This document shows, piece by piece, positions 36,123 through 48,135 of a stretch of DNA of 64,000 nucleotides (within the stretch, counting starts at the first letter, position 1; every line of letters starts with the position of its first letter). This DNA is from Antedon mediterranea (taxonomy: Eukaryota; Echinodermata; Crinoidea; Comatulida; Antedonidae). The notes beneath the pieces were generated by a model, which saw only the letters and a list, made by a program, of their open reading frames with translations, did not search any database and was not told the DNA's origin. Where the stretch lies: positions 29,563,795 through 29,627,794 of the forward strand of contig NC_092670.1 of NCBI RefSeq assembly GCF_964355755.1, in the 5' to 3' direction. Position numbers and translations under genes: made by a program.

Positions 36123-38405
36123 GTAAGTATGGAAGCAGAGTCTGTAAGTAAAATAGCTTAATAGTTTTTATCCATACTGAGATATTATGGATAGTATATC
36201 ATTCAATTGTTTTATTGTTTTAGCTTCAATTGCTACATTTACAGATTGTGATAAATTATTTTTATTCATTTTAATTTTGTATTGTTTTTAGAACATTGAA
36301 GAAAACTCAGGATTGGTTCAAAAATACATCTGTAGTCGTTTGAATACTGTACGAACACTAACACACAGTATAGCAGCAATTTCAGAACACTTGAAGCCTT
36401 CACAAATAAGGCTTTCCAATACTTCTTTTTTGATGACATATGTATTAGCTTTCCCTTTATTAGTAACAAACTTGAATTTGTACATTCATCTTTTATTGCT
36501 GTTACTGTAGCCACATCATACACACCAACAAGCTGAAAATCTGTGACACTCAGAAGTTTTACTACATCAGTAGTGATATATATTAAATAAGAAATATTTA
36601 TTCAATACATTCTCTATGATTTTTTTCATCATACTGTTATTTGTTAAACATATACTTTAATTACAGTTAAATATGGTCAGTTTTGGCTTTCAAAACCTGT
36701 CCGGCCAGACCTTTTTTAACCACCAAAACTAGTCCGGCCTCGATAAAATCGGCCTGGGCAGTAGGACTGTTTTTGACCGCCAAATATGGTCCGGTATTAC
36801 AAAATTAGTCATAATATATATATCATTCAAAAAAGGTATTATATTGAAAACTACAGGGTTTCATTTGTGATTTTAATATTATAAATTAAGCCTGTTTTTT
36901 AATTATCATTATTAATAATGAGTACTATTGTTAGGCTTTTTGTGTACAATAATCCACTTTGTTCTTTTGTTTTAACATCCTCATTTTCATGATGTTAAAA
37001 ACAATTTAATTCATTACTGATTTATGGTTAATCAATCAATAAATCAGTTCAATCATTATAAAACACTTATACCAATACTGTATTGATTTGGCCTAGGAAG
37101 AAGGGACTCAATCATAAAAAAAAATCTAGCTGGCAATTATATCAGCGTCTCATACGCTGACATGAGTGTGTGGCAGGCTGAACATGTACCTAAGTCATGT
37201 TTTTAGAATAAAATTATACACTTAACATGCTGCGTTGCGTATCGTTCTCACGAATAGGCTCAACACAGGCGTATAACTATAGCAGTGCATACTGCGTAGG
37301 GCATATCTGATTGGTCAATTGCAGCCGCCATCTTGGCACTTCTTGAACTGCGATAACATTGCAGTTTGCCATCTAGCCTTTGGCTATATAATTATTAATA
37401 TTCAGAATAAATGTTGGGAGTTCAAATACAAGGCAGGTGCGAAAGATAAATATTTGTAATCTTAGGTCTTGGGTCTTAGCTTTCGTGATCTTAGGTCTTA
37501 GGGGGTCTTAGCTTTCGTGGTCTTAGGTTTCGTGACACCCGATTTGTTGGTACTGATTTTTTATCTCTATAGGCCTAGGCCTATATCAGTCTTCATGCTC
37601 TATTTAGCTAGTACTATACTGTAAGCTGGGTATTCCTGTAGACTAGGCCTCCTAGTAGTAGGCAGTGGCGTATCCAGGAATTTGAAGTTGGGGGGGGGGG
37701 GCGGCAATTGCCAATTTGCCGACAAAATTTGTGTCATTATCTGTACATACACGACGTCTCTGATCAATATATGTTCTAGGATTACATAGTCATATTGTCT
37801 TATATGGGATAACGATGCAAAATGAAAACCAAACCAACATTATATGCTCATACTCATGCACATGTAGAACAGTTTTGTTTGAGAATTATGAGGCCCTCTG
37901 AAGTTTCTAAAACATTCGAGGTCACACTTATTGGCCAGTCAATTTTCAATCAAAATTTTTTGGAATCTTAAATAAAAAAGAGAACATGATAACAAAAACT
38001 TTATTCAAAAGCTCTCTGTTAACAACTGTCCTGATTGGTACACATGTTTAACATTGTAACAAATTAGTGGACACCTGGACTGTACCATTTTCAGAACGTT
38101 GTTTTTTTAAACACAAATGAGGAATATAATGTTAGAATGTAAACTATACTCTAATCGGTTTCAATATCTCCAGTTCAGTAGTCCAGACCTTTTGATTTCC
38201 AGGCTAAAGAATTTGATAGTTTAGGACAAAAACAATTGTTTTATTAAAATGGAGAGAAATTTGATGTGGGATGTTAAATTTGCTATTTGAAATTGTTTTG
38301 TTGTTTTATCTGACAGTTTTGAAGAATCAAGCAGATGACATAGACCTGGTAAAACAGATTAAGTTTTACATATCTTAGACATTTTTCTATGGTTATGGTT
38401 ACAAA
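36123..38405. other. Intergenic/intronic region of the giant transposon
   Basis: No exon was recognised. It contains GGTCTTAG/CTTTCGTG short tandem repeats at 37460-37540 and a GTCCGG-rich inverted pair at 36690-36790. A GTGGCGTATCCAGGAATTT sequence followed by a run of G at 37666-37702 looks like the common end of a small DNA transposon, without a visible partner. A possible minus-strand open frame (36523-36266) has no recognised motif. Confidence 0.4.
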
Positions 38406-40531
38406 ATGCCAGCAATATGCTTTAAATGTGAGAGGCCATTTCCAACCACAAGGAAGTTAGCATTGCATCTTAGGTGTTTCCATTTATTAACAGGCATTGA
38501 AAATTTAATTTGCTATCAGGATGGGTGCCGTCAATCATTCACGTTAATGAATTAATTTTTTAAGCACATCAACCGTTGCCACAAACATGTTTTTGATGAT
38601 GTATTACAACCACCTCTACTTGACAATATAGGTCCAGATAATAATGCCAATGATGATAATGTTGATAACGATGCAGAGTATGTTCAGAGAGATGATATAG
38701 TCAACATACAGGAAGATCATGTAGAACTAAACCGAGAATATACCAAGAATGTTGCTGGATCTTTCATACTGCACATGAGGGGTACAGCGACCACCACATT
38801 GACATCAGTTAATAATTACATAGGAGCTACAAATGGATTGTTTTCTGATAATGTAGGCACTCTGAAACTGCAAGTTATTGACTTGCTTCAAAGAAACAAT
38901 GATGATGATGATGATGTTCAGAATGTCCTGTCAAACTTTGACATTACATCTAGTCCATTTCAAGGATTAGAAACAGTTGACCAGCAGAATAAGTACTTTC
39001 GTGAGCATTGTCAGTTAGTTGGTTCAGAAACAATGACACTACAAGGAAACAGATATGATCAATATCTAGACAAGAGTACTGGCACATTAAAGCAAATCCT
39101 TGTTACAGAAACGTATCAGTATGTGCCAATTACGAAAACTTTGCAAGCTATTTTGTCTTCACCAACACTTCGTACTACCATAAAAAGTGAACAAAGATCT
39201 GTAGGCCTAAATGGCTACTTGACTGGTTAAGGACGGCCAGCAATTTATAGAACATGGCATGTTCAATGGTCAACCAGATACCATAAGGATCATATTATAT
39301 TATGATGATGTAGAAGTTGCCAACCCCATTGGTTCTAAGAGAGTCATCCATAAATTAGGAATATTTTATTTCAGCATTGATAACCTTCCGAAGGTGTATA
39401 ATACGGATATGAAATCTATCCATTTGCTCGCTGTCTGTCACAGTCTGGATCTAGCCAAGCATGGGGTTGAGTCGGTACTAAGACCATTTAAAAAAGAAAT
39501 GGAAAAATTGGAATCGGATGAAGGGGTTAGGCTTGACATTAAAGGTTATGGATTTATTTGTGTCCGTGCTGCACTCACATGTGTTGTTGGAGATACCCTT
39601 GCTATGCACTGTATGTTCAACCTTTTAAGCCCATCTGCAAATCATTTCTGTAGACTATGTTTGTGTGATAGAGAAACTTTGCAAATGCACTTTTATGAGC
39701 ATGATTTTGAGATGCGCAACATAGAAACACATGATGAACATTCAGAAAATACTGCCGGAATGCCCCATGGAAACTCAGAGACTGGTGTTAAAGGGCACTG
39801 TTGCTTAAATGAACTCCGTTACTTTCATAATGTGACAAATTATAACTTTGATGTGATGCATGATATTTTTGAAGGGGTTGGTGCGTTTGAGCTAAAGCTT
39901 GTATTGCGGCAGCTAATATTATTTGATCGATTTCTTACTGTTACTGAAGTAAATGAAAGAATAACAAGCTTTGCTTATCCATTTATTGAAAGGAAGAACA
40001 AGCCAACTGCTAATTTATCCAGAGCAAGGTTACAAAATGAAAGTGACCATAAACTTGGTCAAAAAGCAGTACAGATGGCATGTCTTCTTAGGATGACACC
40101 ATTTCTTATTGGTGACAAGGTACCGGTGGGAAATGTATATTGCGAACTTATACTACTACTATTGCTAAGATGTCTTGATATAATTTTAGCAGTACCTGTT
40201 CATAAATCACGTGTTTTATCTAAAGCACTTAATCTATGAACACCATGCACACTTCAAAGAGATATTCCCAGATACCAACTTTATAAACAAACACCATCAC
40301 ATGGTTCACTATACGACATGTTTCCTAAAGCAGGGCCATTGGCAAATGCATCTTGCTTTAAATTTTAAAGCAAAAATGGTTACATCAAAAAGATTGGTCA
40401 TGTTAATCAAAATTTTAAAAACATTGCCAAGTCAGTTGCATCAAAATTCCAAATACAACACTGTGCAACATGGCAAAGGGGAATGGAAACTAGATTTGAA
40501 TGTTCAAGTGGGGATATTATGGAAATAGAAA
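38406..40531 (+). pseudogene. CACTA-like transposase with two C2H2 fingers, main part
   Basis: From ATG 38406 one frame encodes two C2H2 fingers (CFKC...HLRCFH and CYQDGC...HINRCH), with a TAA at 38553 inside the second. It runs through an acidic Asp/Asn linker to 39230. After a frame change near 39222 the core runs 39259-40239: LYYDDVEVANPIGSKR, then GDTLAMHCMF, CRLCLC (Cys pair), FDVMHDIFEGV, FIERKNKPT. A second frameshift near 40215 leads to YLKHLIYEHHAHFKEIFP and KHHHMVHY, and a third lies near 40400. The order of GSKR-x-HK, G-D-x-x-x-M-H, C-x-x-C and the HHxxVHY region parallels tnp2/DUF4218-type CACTA transposases. The family is common in fish, cnidarians and echinoderms. The rest resumes at 44807 after the gypsy insertion. 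Confidence 0.75.
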
Positions 40532-40532
40532 G

Positions 40533-40646
40533 GGTAGCAGACCTACCACCACCGCTTTTAAACAATTCAACATTTACTTTTAATTTGATTATTTATACAT
40601 CCTCTATATATCTCTTTATTTACCCGTTGCGCCGACAATTACTAAA
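40533..40646 (+). repeat. 5' LTR of the gypsy element
   Basis: Direct repeat of 44689-44804. The start GTAGCAGACC lacks the TG found in the 3' copy, probably by mutation. It ends ACAATTACTAAA, immediately before the TGGTGACCC primer-binding-like site. Confidence 0.85.
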
Positions 40647-40686
40647 GTGGTGACCCTCGACTTCCTTATACCGAATTTAACTTAAA

Positions 40687-41589
40687 ATGGAAGAACAACA
40701 GCAACAACGACAGCTACCGCAACCTCCAGCACAACCCCATCACCAGGAACAACCTGTGGTGCCCGCTCCTGACGCAGCAACCGCCAACAGGCCAATTTCT
40801 TCTGTAGCGTTGAAACTGCCTCCATACTGGCCCAATGATCCGATATTGTGGTTCACCCAAGTGGAAGCACAGTTCACAACGAGTGGGATTACTGTAGATG
40901 CTACAAAATACGCTTACTTAGACGGATCATTGCAACCTGAAATTGCACAGGAAGTTCGGGATCTACTTCTCAACCCGCCTGCTGATAACAGGAATGTGAA
41001 CTTGAAAGATACCTTAATACGTCGGACAACTGACTCCGACCAACAGCGCCTCCGCCAACTCCTGACGGCCGAGGAGTTGGGGGATAGGAAACCGTCGCAA
41101 TTATACCGACGGATGTTACAACTCTTAGGCGACAGGCCACTCGAATCTTCAATTATGAAACAACTATTCTTAAGTCGCCTCCCAACTAATGTACAGCTTA
41201 TCCTAGCTTCAACCAAGGATGAGTTGGACCTGGGAAGCTTGACATCATTGGCTGACAACATTATTGAAGTCTCTGAAAATGCAACTGCGCCAACAAGTGT
41301 ATCGTCAGTACACACGGACAATACACCCTCCTTGTCTGCGACCCTTGGAACCCTGCTAAAACAGATTCAACAACTGTCAACACAAGTTAATTCCTTGCAA
41401 TCTGACCGACGGCACAACAGATATCAAAGTCGCAGCACAAGTCGACATCGAAATCGATCGAGTGGTAGGCATTCATCTCCTGCTCAACCTAACAGTACCA
41501 ATCGCTCAGCTCAACATTTAAACAACACTCCTCAACTTGTAAATGCATGCAAACCGCCGTGTTTGGAAAACTCCAACGCCGACAACTAA
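40687..41589 (+). CDS. gag: gag of the Ty3/gypsy element
   Basis: An open 300-residue frame: a Gln/Pro-rich start, then the capsid signature [18 protein letters not shown] near residue 43 and a typical [13 protein letters not shown]-like capsid C-terminal segment near residue 138. A basic Arg/Ser/His tail follows (about residues 240-270). The expected CCHC nucleic-acid-binding knuckle is reduced to a remnant (CKPPC) near the end, which suggests an internal deletion of about 15-25 codons. Gag forms the particle that packages element RNA. It overlaps the start of pol in another frame. It is intact as a frame but probably impaired. Confidence 0.8.
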   Translation: MEEQQQQRQLPQPPAQPHHQEQPVVPAPDAATANRPISSVALKLPPYWPNDPILWFTQVEAQFTTSGITVDATKYAYLDGSLQPEIAQEVRDLLLNPPADNRNVNLKDTLIRRTTDSDQQRLRQLLTAEELGDRKPSQLYRRMLQLLGDRPLESSIMKQLFLSRLPTNVQLILASTKDELDLGSLTSLADNIIEVSENATAPTSVSSVHTDNTPSLSATLGTLLKQIQQLSTQVNSLQSDRRHNRYQSRSTSRHRNRSSGRHSSPAQPNSTNRSAQHLNNTPQLVNACKPPCLENSNADN

Positions 41590-44500
41590 ATGCGACGAAT
41601 GTTGCTGGCCGTCAAATCATAAGTCGCCTTTTCTTTATTGTAAATAAATTATCAAAACAACGTTTCCTCATAAACACTGGGGCAGAAGTTAGCGTTGTTC
41701 CACCTACTCGCCATGAGCGTCTACATAGGCGACAAGAGTCTACTTTGACTGCCGCAAATAATACATCTATCAACACTTATGGACATTGCTCTGTAACCTT
41801 AGACTTAGGTTTGAGACGAACATCTCAATGGTTATTTGTTGTCGCAGACGTCACACACCCCATCATAGGGGCTGATTTTTTAAGACATTTTGGACTGTTA
41901 GTCGATATGAATAATCGACGACTCATTGACACTACCACCAACCTGAGTATTCAAGGTGTCGCCTCCAAAACTTCGCCTCTCGGTCTTATATTTACCACCC
42001 CTGAGGCTAAGTCCAATTGGGACTACATTCTTACAAAATTTCCAAACATTACACGCCCTTGTTATCAGGAAGCGTCGCTAAAACACGATGTGACACATCA
42101 TATTCAGACCCATGGTCCACCAATTTCGTCACATCCTCGACGGCTCGCACATGACCGCTGCAAAACAGCCAGACATGAATTTGAACACATGATGCAGCTT
42201 GGAATTATACGCCCCTCTAAAAGTAACTGGGCATCACCTTTACATAGGGTGCCTAAGAAAACTCCTGGGGATTGGCGTCCCTGTGGGGATTATCGCGCAT
42301 TGAACAATGCTACTGTTGCAGATCGGTATCCTATCCCGTACATGCACAATTTTACAGCATCTCTGCACGGATCTACTATATTTTCTAAGATTGATCTCGT
42401 CCGAGCTTACCATCAGATACCAGTTGAACCTGCTGATGTTCATAAAACAGCAATTACTACACCATTTGGAATTTTTGAATTTGTTAGAATGCCATTTGGC
42501 CTCCGCAATGCCGCTCAAACTTTTCAACGTTTTATTGATCAGGTAACTCGTGGATTGGATTTTTGCTACGCTTATATCGACGACCTGCTTGTTGCAAGTT
42601 CCAACGCCGAGGAACACGAAACTTATCTTCATCAACTATTCACACGTCTTAATGAGTATGGCGTTGTTCTCAACCCAGCGAAATGCCAATTTGGAGTTTC
42701 GTCACTCGAGTTTCTTGGACATCATGTTGATTCGCAAGGTGTCCGACCACTTCAAGCAAAGGTCGGAGCGATACAAAACTTTCCACAACCAACTTCTTTA
42801 CGCAAACTACGTGAATTCCTTGGACTTATTAACTTTTATAGGCGATTTATACCGCAGTCTGCCCAGATTTTACAACCTGTCACAGCTTTACTTGTTGGGG
42901 CAGGTAAGAAACAGGATCTGGTATGGACCGACGCAGCTTTATTGGGATTTAATAATATTAAAGTCGCCCTCGCAAGTGCTACACTTCACCCATCCGCAGC
43001 CAGATGCACCTTTAAGTATCATGGTTGACGCTTCGGATGTGGCCATAGGGGGTATACTACAACAACGCATCTGACAACTATTGGCAACCTATTTCATTTT
43101 TTTCACAGAAGTTGAAACCAGCGCAGACGCGATACAGCACATTTGGTCGTGAACTTTTGGCGGCATACCTTTCAGTTAAACATTTTCGTCATTCACTTGA
43201 AGGACGCTCATTTCATATTTGTACTGACCATAAGCCGCTTGTGTATGCTTTACTCGCCAAACCAAATCGTCACTCGCCACGCGAAATCCGTCATCTCGAT
43301 TTCATATCTCAATTCACAACGGACATACGCCATGTGAGTGGAAAAGCTAATGCAGCAGCTGATGCATTGTCGCGAATCGAACTTAATACTTTCAGTCACA
43401 ACACAACTAACATTGTTGATTTTAGTCTTACTGCTGCTGCACAAAAGAATGACGATGAATTGCACAAGCTACCTGAATCACCGTCTTCACTACAATTTCA
43501 AAACTTTCCAATTCCAACTTCTGACTCTACAATTCTTTGTGATATTTCCAAAGGCAATCCACGTCCATATATCCCACAAGAATTCAGACGCATAATATTT
43601 GACACTCTACATTCGCTATCACATCCTGGTATACGAGCAACACAACGTTTAATTACTGACCGTTTCGTATGGCCAGCAACCAATCGTGATGTACGATGAT
43701 GGTCTCAAACATGCATTCAATGTCAACGTTCCAAAGTACACCGTCACACCGTTTCGCCACTCTCTACTTTTTCTACACCTGACGCCCGTTTTGACCATGT
43801 ACATATAGATATTGTTGGACCTCTCCCTCCGTCAAATGGTTTTTCTTATTTACTCACTTTTATCGATCGTTTTACTCGATGGCCCGAAGCCGTACCTATT
43901 CCGGATATCACAGCCGATACTGTCGCACACGCATTTGTCAATCGATGGATCGCTTCATTCGGAATACCTTCAACCATTACAACAGATCGAGGAAGACAAT
44001 TTGAATCTGCATTATTTCATTCGCTCGCCAACTTACTAGGAACTATAGCACATTCATACAACTGCATACCATCCTATTGCGAACGGACTTGTAGAACGTT
44101 TTCATCGACATTTAAAGGGTTCTCTCAAAGCACATAATGATCACACTAAATGGACAGAACATTTACCTATAGTACTTTTAGGCATTCGTACAGCCCTTAA
44201 GGCTGATCTAGGTCATAGTGCAGCTGAACTTGTTTATGGCACTACTTTAATATTACCTGGAAAATTCTTTAATTCAAACTCCGAACATTGTGATTATTCT
44301 AATTATATTGATAGATTGCGTGATAATATGAGTAAACTACGTCCCCCACCTACCCGCACCAACTCTAACCGTAAATCCTATATTAATCAAGAAATATTCA
44401 ATTGTACCCATGTTTTTGTTCGAAGGGACAAACACTTTGTTCTCGATCTAAGTGGTCGACGGGACACAGTCAGTATTGATCGCTTAAAGGTAGCTCATTT

Positions 44501-44621
44501 GGATACTGATGATATATTTAAAAGCCAAGAGCAAACCCTCACTCCCAAGCTACAAGCATCACCCCTAGTCAAACCAACCACCCATTTTGGCAACCCCTCC
44601 CCGTACTACTCGTTATGGTAG
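41547..44621 (+). pseudogene. pol: pol (protease-RT-RNase H-integrase) of the gypsy element, broken
   Basis: Protease region near 41690: the active-site triplet reads NTG (in [11 protein letters not shown]) instead of DTG, so the catalytic Asp is lost. Reverse transcriptase: [46 protein letters not shown] (catalytic box, 42575-42600) and [10 protein letters not shown]. Frame errors near 42985 and 43067 precede RNase H ([11 protein letters not shown], then CTDHKPLVYAL at about 43220 and ADALSRIE). The integrase HHCC finger is cut by TGA at 43697-43699. The core shows HIDIVGPLP (first Asp), TDRGRQFES (second Asp) and GLVERFH (Glu), with a frame error near 44050. The tail runs to 44621. Dead copy. 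Confidence 0.85.
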
Positions 44622-44688
44622 ACATGTTCATTTCCCTCAACGTTTTGTCTCGTTCTATCATTAATTCTTTCACTGGAAGAGGGCTCCT

Positions 44689-44804
44689 GTAGCAGACCTA
44701 CCACATAGCTTTTAAACAATTCAACATTTACTTTTAATTTGATTATTTATATATCCTCTATATTTATATCTCTTTATTTAACCGTTGCGCCGACAATTAC
44801 TAAA
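44689..44804 (+). repeat. 3' LTR of the gypsy element
   Basis: Starts TGTAGCAGACCTACCAC directly after the purine tract, contains TTTAATTTGATTATTTATA, and ends ACAATTACTAAA. Paired with 40533-40646. Confidence 0.85.
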
Positions 44805-44806
44805 AC

Positions 44807-45172
44807 AGCATAGAAGGTGGCCATGTAATACAGGAACTACAACCAAATACAGCAGAAGTATTTGTGGCTCATAAAATTGTTAGATTTGGAACAGTTTATC
44901 GTCCTAACTTGTTTGTTATAGTTGGTGTATCAGACAATTATGAACATATACCTATCTTTGGATATATTATGTACATTTTAGTTGGACTTCATGGCGAACA
45001 AGAAGCTCACTTTTTGACAAAAACATGTACTACTGGAGACTTCGTTCCACACTATCATGCGTACACATTACTATTGACGATCCTCCTGAGTACACCATAG
45101 TAACAGCCAGGGAACTTCGTGATCATCTCCCATACTCTTCTTTACAAACTCCAATTGCTGATATTTTAAGGT
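44807..45172 (+). pseudogene. CACTA-like transposase, C-terminal part after the gypsy insert
   Basis: Coding sense resumes with an EGGHVIQELQ-like stretch, then AEVFVAHKIVRFGTVYRPN and an open frame to 45100. A frame error near 45070 moves to a TIDDPPEYTIVTARELRDH-like reading ending at about 45165. The VAxKIxxFGxxY segment matches the tail of the transposase family seen upstream. The flank ATAGAA upstream of the gypsy element and here shows that one exon was split. Confidence 0.65.
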
Positions 45173-45177
45173 GAAAC

Positions 45178-46140
45178 AATTAGAAAAGGGAGAACTTGAC
45201 ATATCTGCAAGAAGGATACTAGTTCAATTAGTAACAAGCCATATGACAGACAAGGTTGGACACCTGTAAGTATGCCACATCTAATGTATTTTTTGTTTTA
45301 TTATAGAGAGACCCCATAAAAACAGCCAATGATGCAAAACAATTTATAATTAATAACGGGAGTAGAAAAAATCTGAACAGAATGAAAAAACTTGATACGT
45401 ATCCACTTGGAAAAGTTCCAGTATCTGCATATGGATCTGTTAAAAATTATCAAACCACTAATTAACATGGGCTAAGTTAAAAATAAAACCTGCAGGACAG
45501 TAATTTACTCCCATTGTTATAGGCGTCAACATACTGATATTTTACTACTTTTTAGACCACTCAGCAAAAAAGATTGAAACTTAAATTTTTGGCAAGGTCT
45601 TTGTTAAGCTTGAATAAATTATTCCCCGGTTTTTTATATAGGTATCCTCGAAGTAAAGAGAAGGAAAGCCTGGCAAAAGCACTTGTGGCAGAGTTTCCAC
45701 ATCTAAAGGACCGAACGCCTGGATGCCAAGGCCATGTAAGTATCATGGAAATACTAATGTATTCTTATAAAAATCTCGAGAATGAAATCGAATTTGGCCT
45801 TATCAATTTCATGGTTCTATTGATGATGTTGTATGTCTGGACATATTATTAAATTATTAATGTAATTTTACCGTAATGTGTTATGTCTTCTTGGCATCAT
45901 TTCAGAACACTTACAGTATGTGTTGTTATAGTTTGTAAACCAGTGCGCATCACAATTATATTTAAATTGACTTCTTTTTTTAATTTAATTATATTACAGT
46001 AACGGCAATGGATTTATTGAATATAGGCTCAAAACTGTACGTGCTACTGCTAAGCGAATGGGTCCAACTTCTCCTTTGAACACAGCTAAAAATCCTGTTG
46101 CAAAAAAAGCAAAAATAAATAAAGTAGAGTACTAGAACAG
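45178..46140 (+). pseudogene. SAMD3-like accessory gene, 5' exons
   Basis: First coding block to 45265: QLEKGELDISARRILVQLV, ending at CTGTAAGT. Exon 45642-45735 joins in phase with it and gives YPRSKEKESLAKALVAEFP, HLKDRTPG, ending at a GTAAGT donor. Exon from 46000 after TTACAG gives NGNGFIEYRLKTVRATAKR and stops at TAG 46133-46135, with GTAAGT at 46141. This exon is out of phase by one base. The pattern (I-x-x-L-V-x-x-M, then AxALVxEFPxLKD, then GFIExRLKTVR) fits the SAMD3-like proteins found beside transposases in fish and invertebrates, recognised from memory. A LINE is inserted directly after. Confidence 0.55.
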
Positions 46141-46149
46141 GTAAGTCGT

Positions 46150-47915
46150 CAGTAAAATCAAGGCTGCTGGAATTGACGATATTATATGTGGCAATGTTGT
46201 TAAAAAATCAATAGACCTTATTCTTTCTCCACTTACTCATATTTGCAACTTATCTTTATCCACAGGATCCTTCCCTAAAAGCATGAAAACAGCAAAGGTC
46301 ACTCCTATATACAAAAAAGGTAACAAATCTGATCCCAACAATTATCGACCAATTTCTGTTCTTACTTTCTTTTCAAAAATTCTTGAAAAACTTATCTATG
46401 ACCGTACGTATGATTTCATTAACCGACACAACATTCTCTACAATAAACAATACGGTTTCAGACAAACTATTCCACTTCTTTTGCTATAATTGATCTTACC
46501 AACAACATTGTGGATGTTATTCATAATAAGTTGTTTTCGTCTGGCTTATTCATAGATCTGTCTAAGGCATTCGATACCATTGATCACACTATTTTACTTT
46601 CAAAACTCTTTAACTATGGTATCCGTGGCATTATTCTTGACCTTTTTAAAGATTATCTGTCCAATCAACTTCAATGCACCTATATCAACAATGTTTCTTC
46701 CTATTTTAAACCTATTGTTTGTGGTGTTCCTCAAGGGTCTCTATTAGGCCCTCTTTTTTTATTGTATATCAATGATTTACCAAATGCATCTGACATCCTT
46801 TCTTTTTATCTTTATGCTGATGACACAACCATTTTTTATTCACACACTAATTTTGATTTCATTTTCAATACTTTTAATAGGGAATTGAAGAACGTGAACA
46901 ATTATTTCAATGCAAACAAACTTTCAATAAATATTAACAAATGCCATTTTATGCTTTTTGGTTTTCGACACCAAGATTTGATTAACGACACTCATAATGT
47001 TTACCGTGCTGCCCACAAAATTCCTCTTGTTAAGCATACTAAATTTCTTGGAGTAGTAGTAGTGAAGTAGGCCTAGTACTTGCCCAAAGAAGTCCTTCGC
47101 ATGATTTATTGTTCACTTGTTTTACCTTTTATTTCTTACTGTAATATTGTCTGGGCAAACAACTATGTTTCAAACCTCAACAACATTTTTATTCTCCAAA
47201 AAAAGCTATTCGCCTCATCTCTGGTGCGTCACGCCTAGATTAAACTAGTGAGCTTTTCTCTGACCTTAAATTATTAACTGTCCAAAACATCAATATCCTC
47301 CAACAATGCACCTTCATCTATGAACATGTCAACTGTCTACTTCCAACCAAACTTTCTTGCAGCTTTATAAAAAATAATAGTATTCATACCCATAAAACTA
47401 GATCCTCCTGTAATCTCCACCCTCCCCTTACCAAATTAACATTAATGCAACATCCGTTATAGTGGCACCAAATTATTTAATGATCTCCCCGACGAAATTA
47501 AATTGGCACCTTCAAAAAATACATTTTCTTTTAAACTTAAACAAATTCTACTCCATAAATAACTAATAATAATAAAACAACATGTTTATTCTGGGTTTTC
47601 TGTGCTTCCATAGTATTTTATTATTATTAATTTGTCGTTGTCTTGCTTTACATGTTTGTTTGTCTTATTTTGTTTCTGTTTGTAATCAACCTAACATTTT
47701 CTGAAACATTGAAATTATTACTAATCAACCTAAAATTTTCTGAAATTTATTTTGTTAAATATTTATTTTATAATTTATATCCTATAAGTTTTTTTGGAGG
47801 GAAACCTCCAAATGTTATTACTTTCTGGGTGTTGCCTCTTAATTATTTATATTTAAATTGTTATTTTGTTTACTTTGAAATGATAAGAAATAAATGTTAT
47901 TATGAATGAAAAAGG
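46150..47915 (+). mobile_element. CR1/Jockey-like LINE, 5'-truncated, with structured 3'UTR
   Basis: Reverse transcriptase motifs occur in order: KTAKVTPIYKKGNKSDPNNY (46283), then a one-base break near 46480, FIDLSKAFDTIDH (46550), CGVPQGSLLGPLF (46720), YADDTTIF (46815, catalytic box) and TKFLGV (47040). Beyond 47068 the frame is lost, although C-terminal residues can be followed to about 47560. The 3'UTR contains a hairpin TTTGGAGG-GAAA-CCTCCAAA at 47793-47812 and AATAAATG near 47892. It was inserted inside the SAMD3-like gene. No endonuclease remains. Confidence 0.8.
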
Positions 47916-48135
47916 AGAATCCATTCTAATGTTTGTACAAATCTACCAAATTATGTTCTGAGAAAATTTATGTCATGTTTCTGAATGTTTATTTTAAGAG
48001 TAAAATGGTACTAATTTACACATTCAAGTTTACTTTGAGAATCATTTCTCATAGGATATAAATTATAAATAAATATTTAACAAAATAAATTTCAGAAAAT
48101 TTTAGGTTGATTAGTAATAATTTCAATGTTTCAGA
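47700..48135. repeat. Near-perfect inverted duplication, about 85 bp arms
   Basis: 47700-47786 is the reverse complement of 48051-48135 with almost no mismatches, separated by about 265 bp. The right arm contains the polypyrimidine/TTTCAG acceptor of the exon at 48135. The left arm lies in the 3'UTR of the LINE. The high identity marks a recent event linked to or following the LINE insertion. Confidence 0.8.

Larger units (their letters stand above)
40533..44804 (+). mobile_element. Ty3/gypsy LTR retrotransposon, inserted in the transposase gene
   Basis: Two short LTRs (about 115 bp: 40533-40646 and 44689-44804) share GTAGCAGACCTACCAC at the start and GCGCCGACAATTACTAAA at the end. They differ mainly by small indels and substitutions. 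A primer-binding-like TGGTGACCC follows the 5' LTR at 40648, and a polypurine tract GGAAGAGGG precedes the 3' LTR. The internal region has gag, protease, reverse transcriptase, RNase H and integrase in Ty3/gypsy order. The flanks ATAGAA at 40525-40530 and about 44810 probably reflect the target duplication, although exact LTR tips are uncertain. Confidence 0.9.

Noticed and set aside
36266-36523. Minus-strand frame of 85 codons as an exon on the opposite strand of the giant element
   Set aside because: No splice sites or motif could be tied to it, and all recognisable genes in the element read on the plus strand.
42307-42546. Open frames overlapping the gypsy reverse transcriptase in other frames and on the other strand
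   Set aside because: Shadows of pol; the reverse transcriptase frame carries all the motifs.
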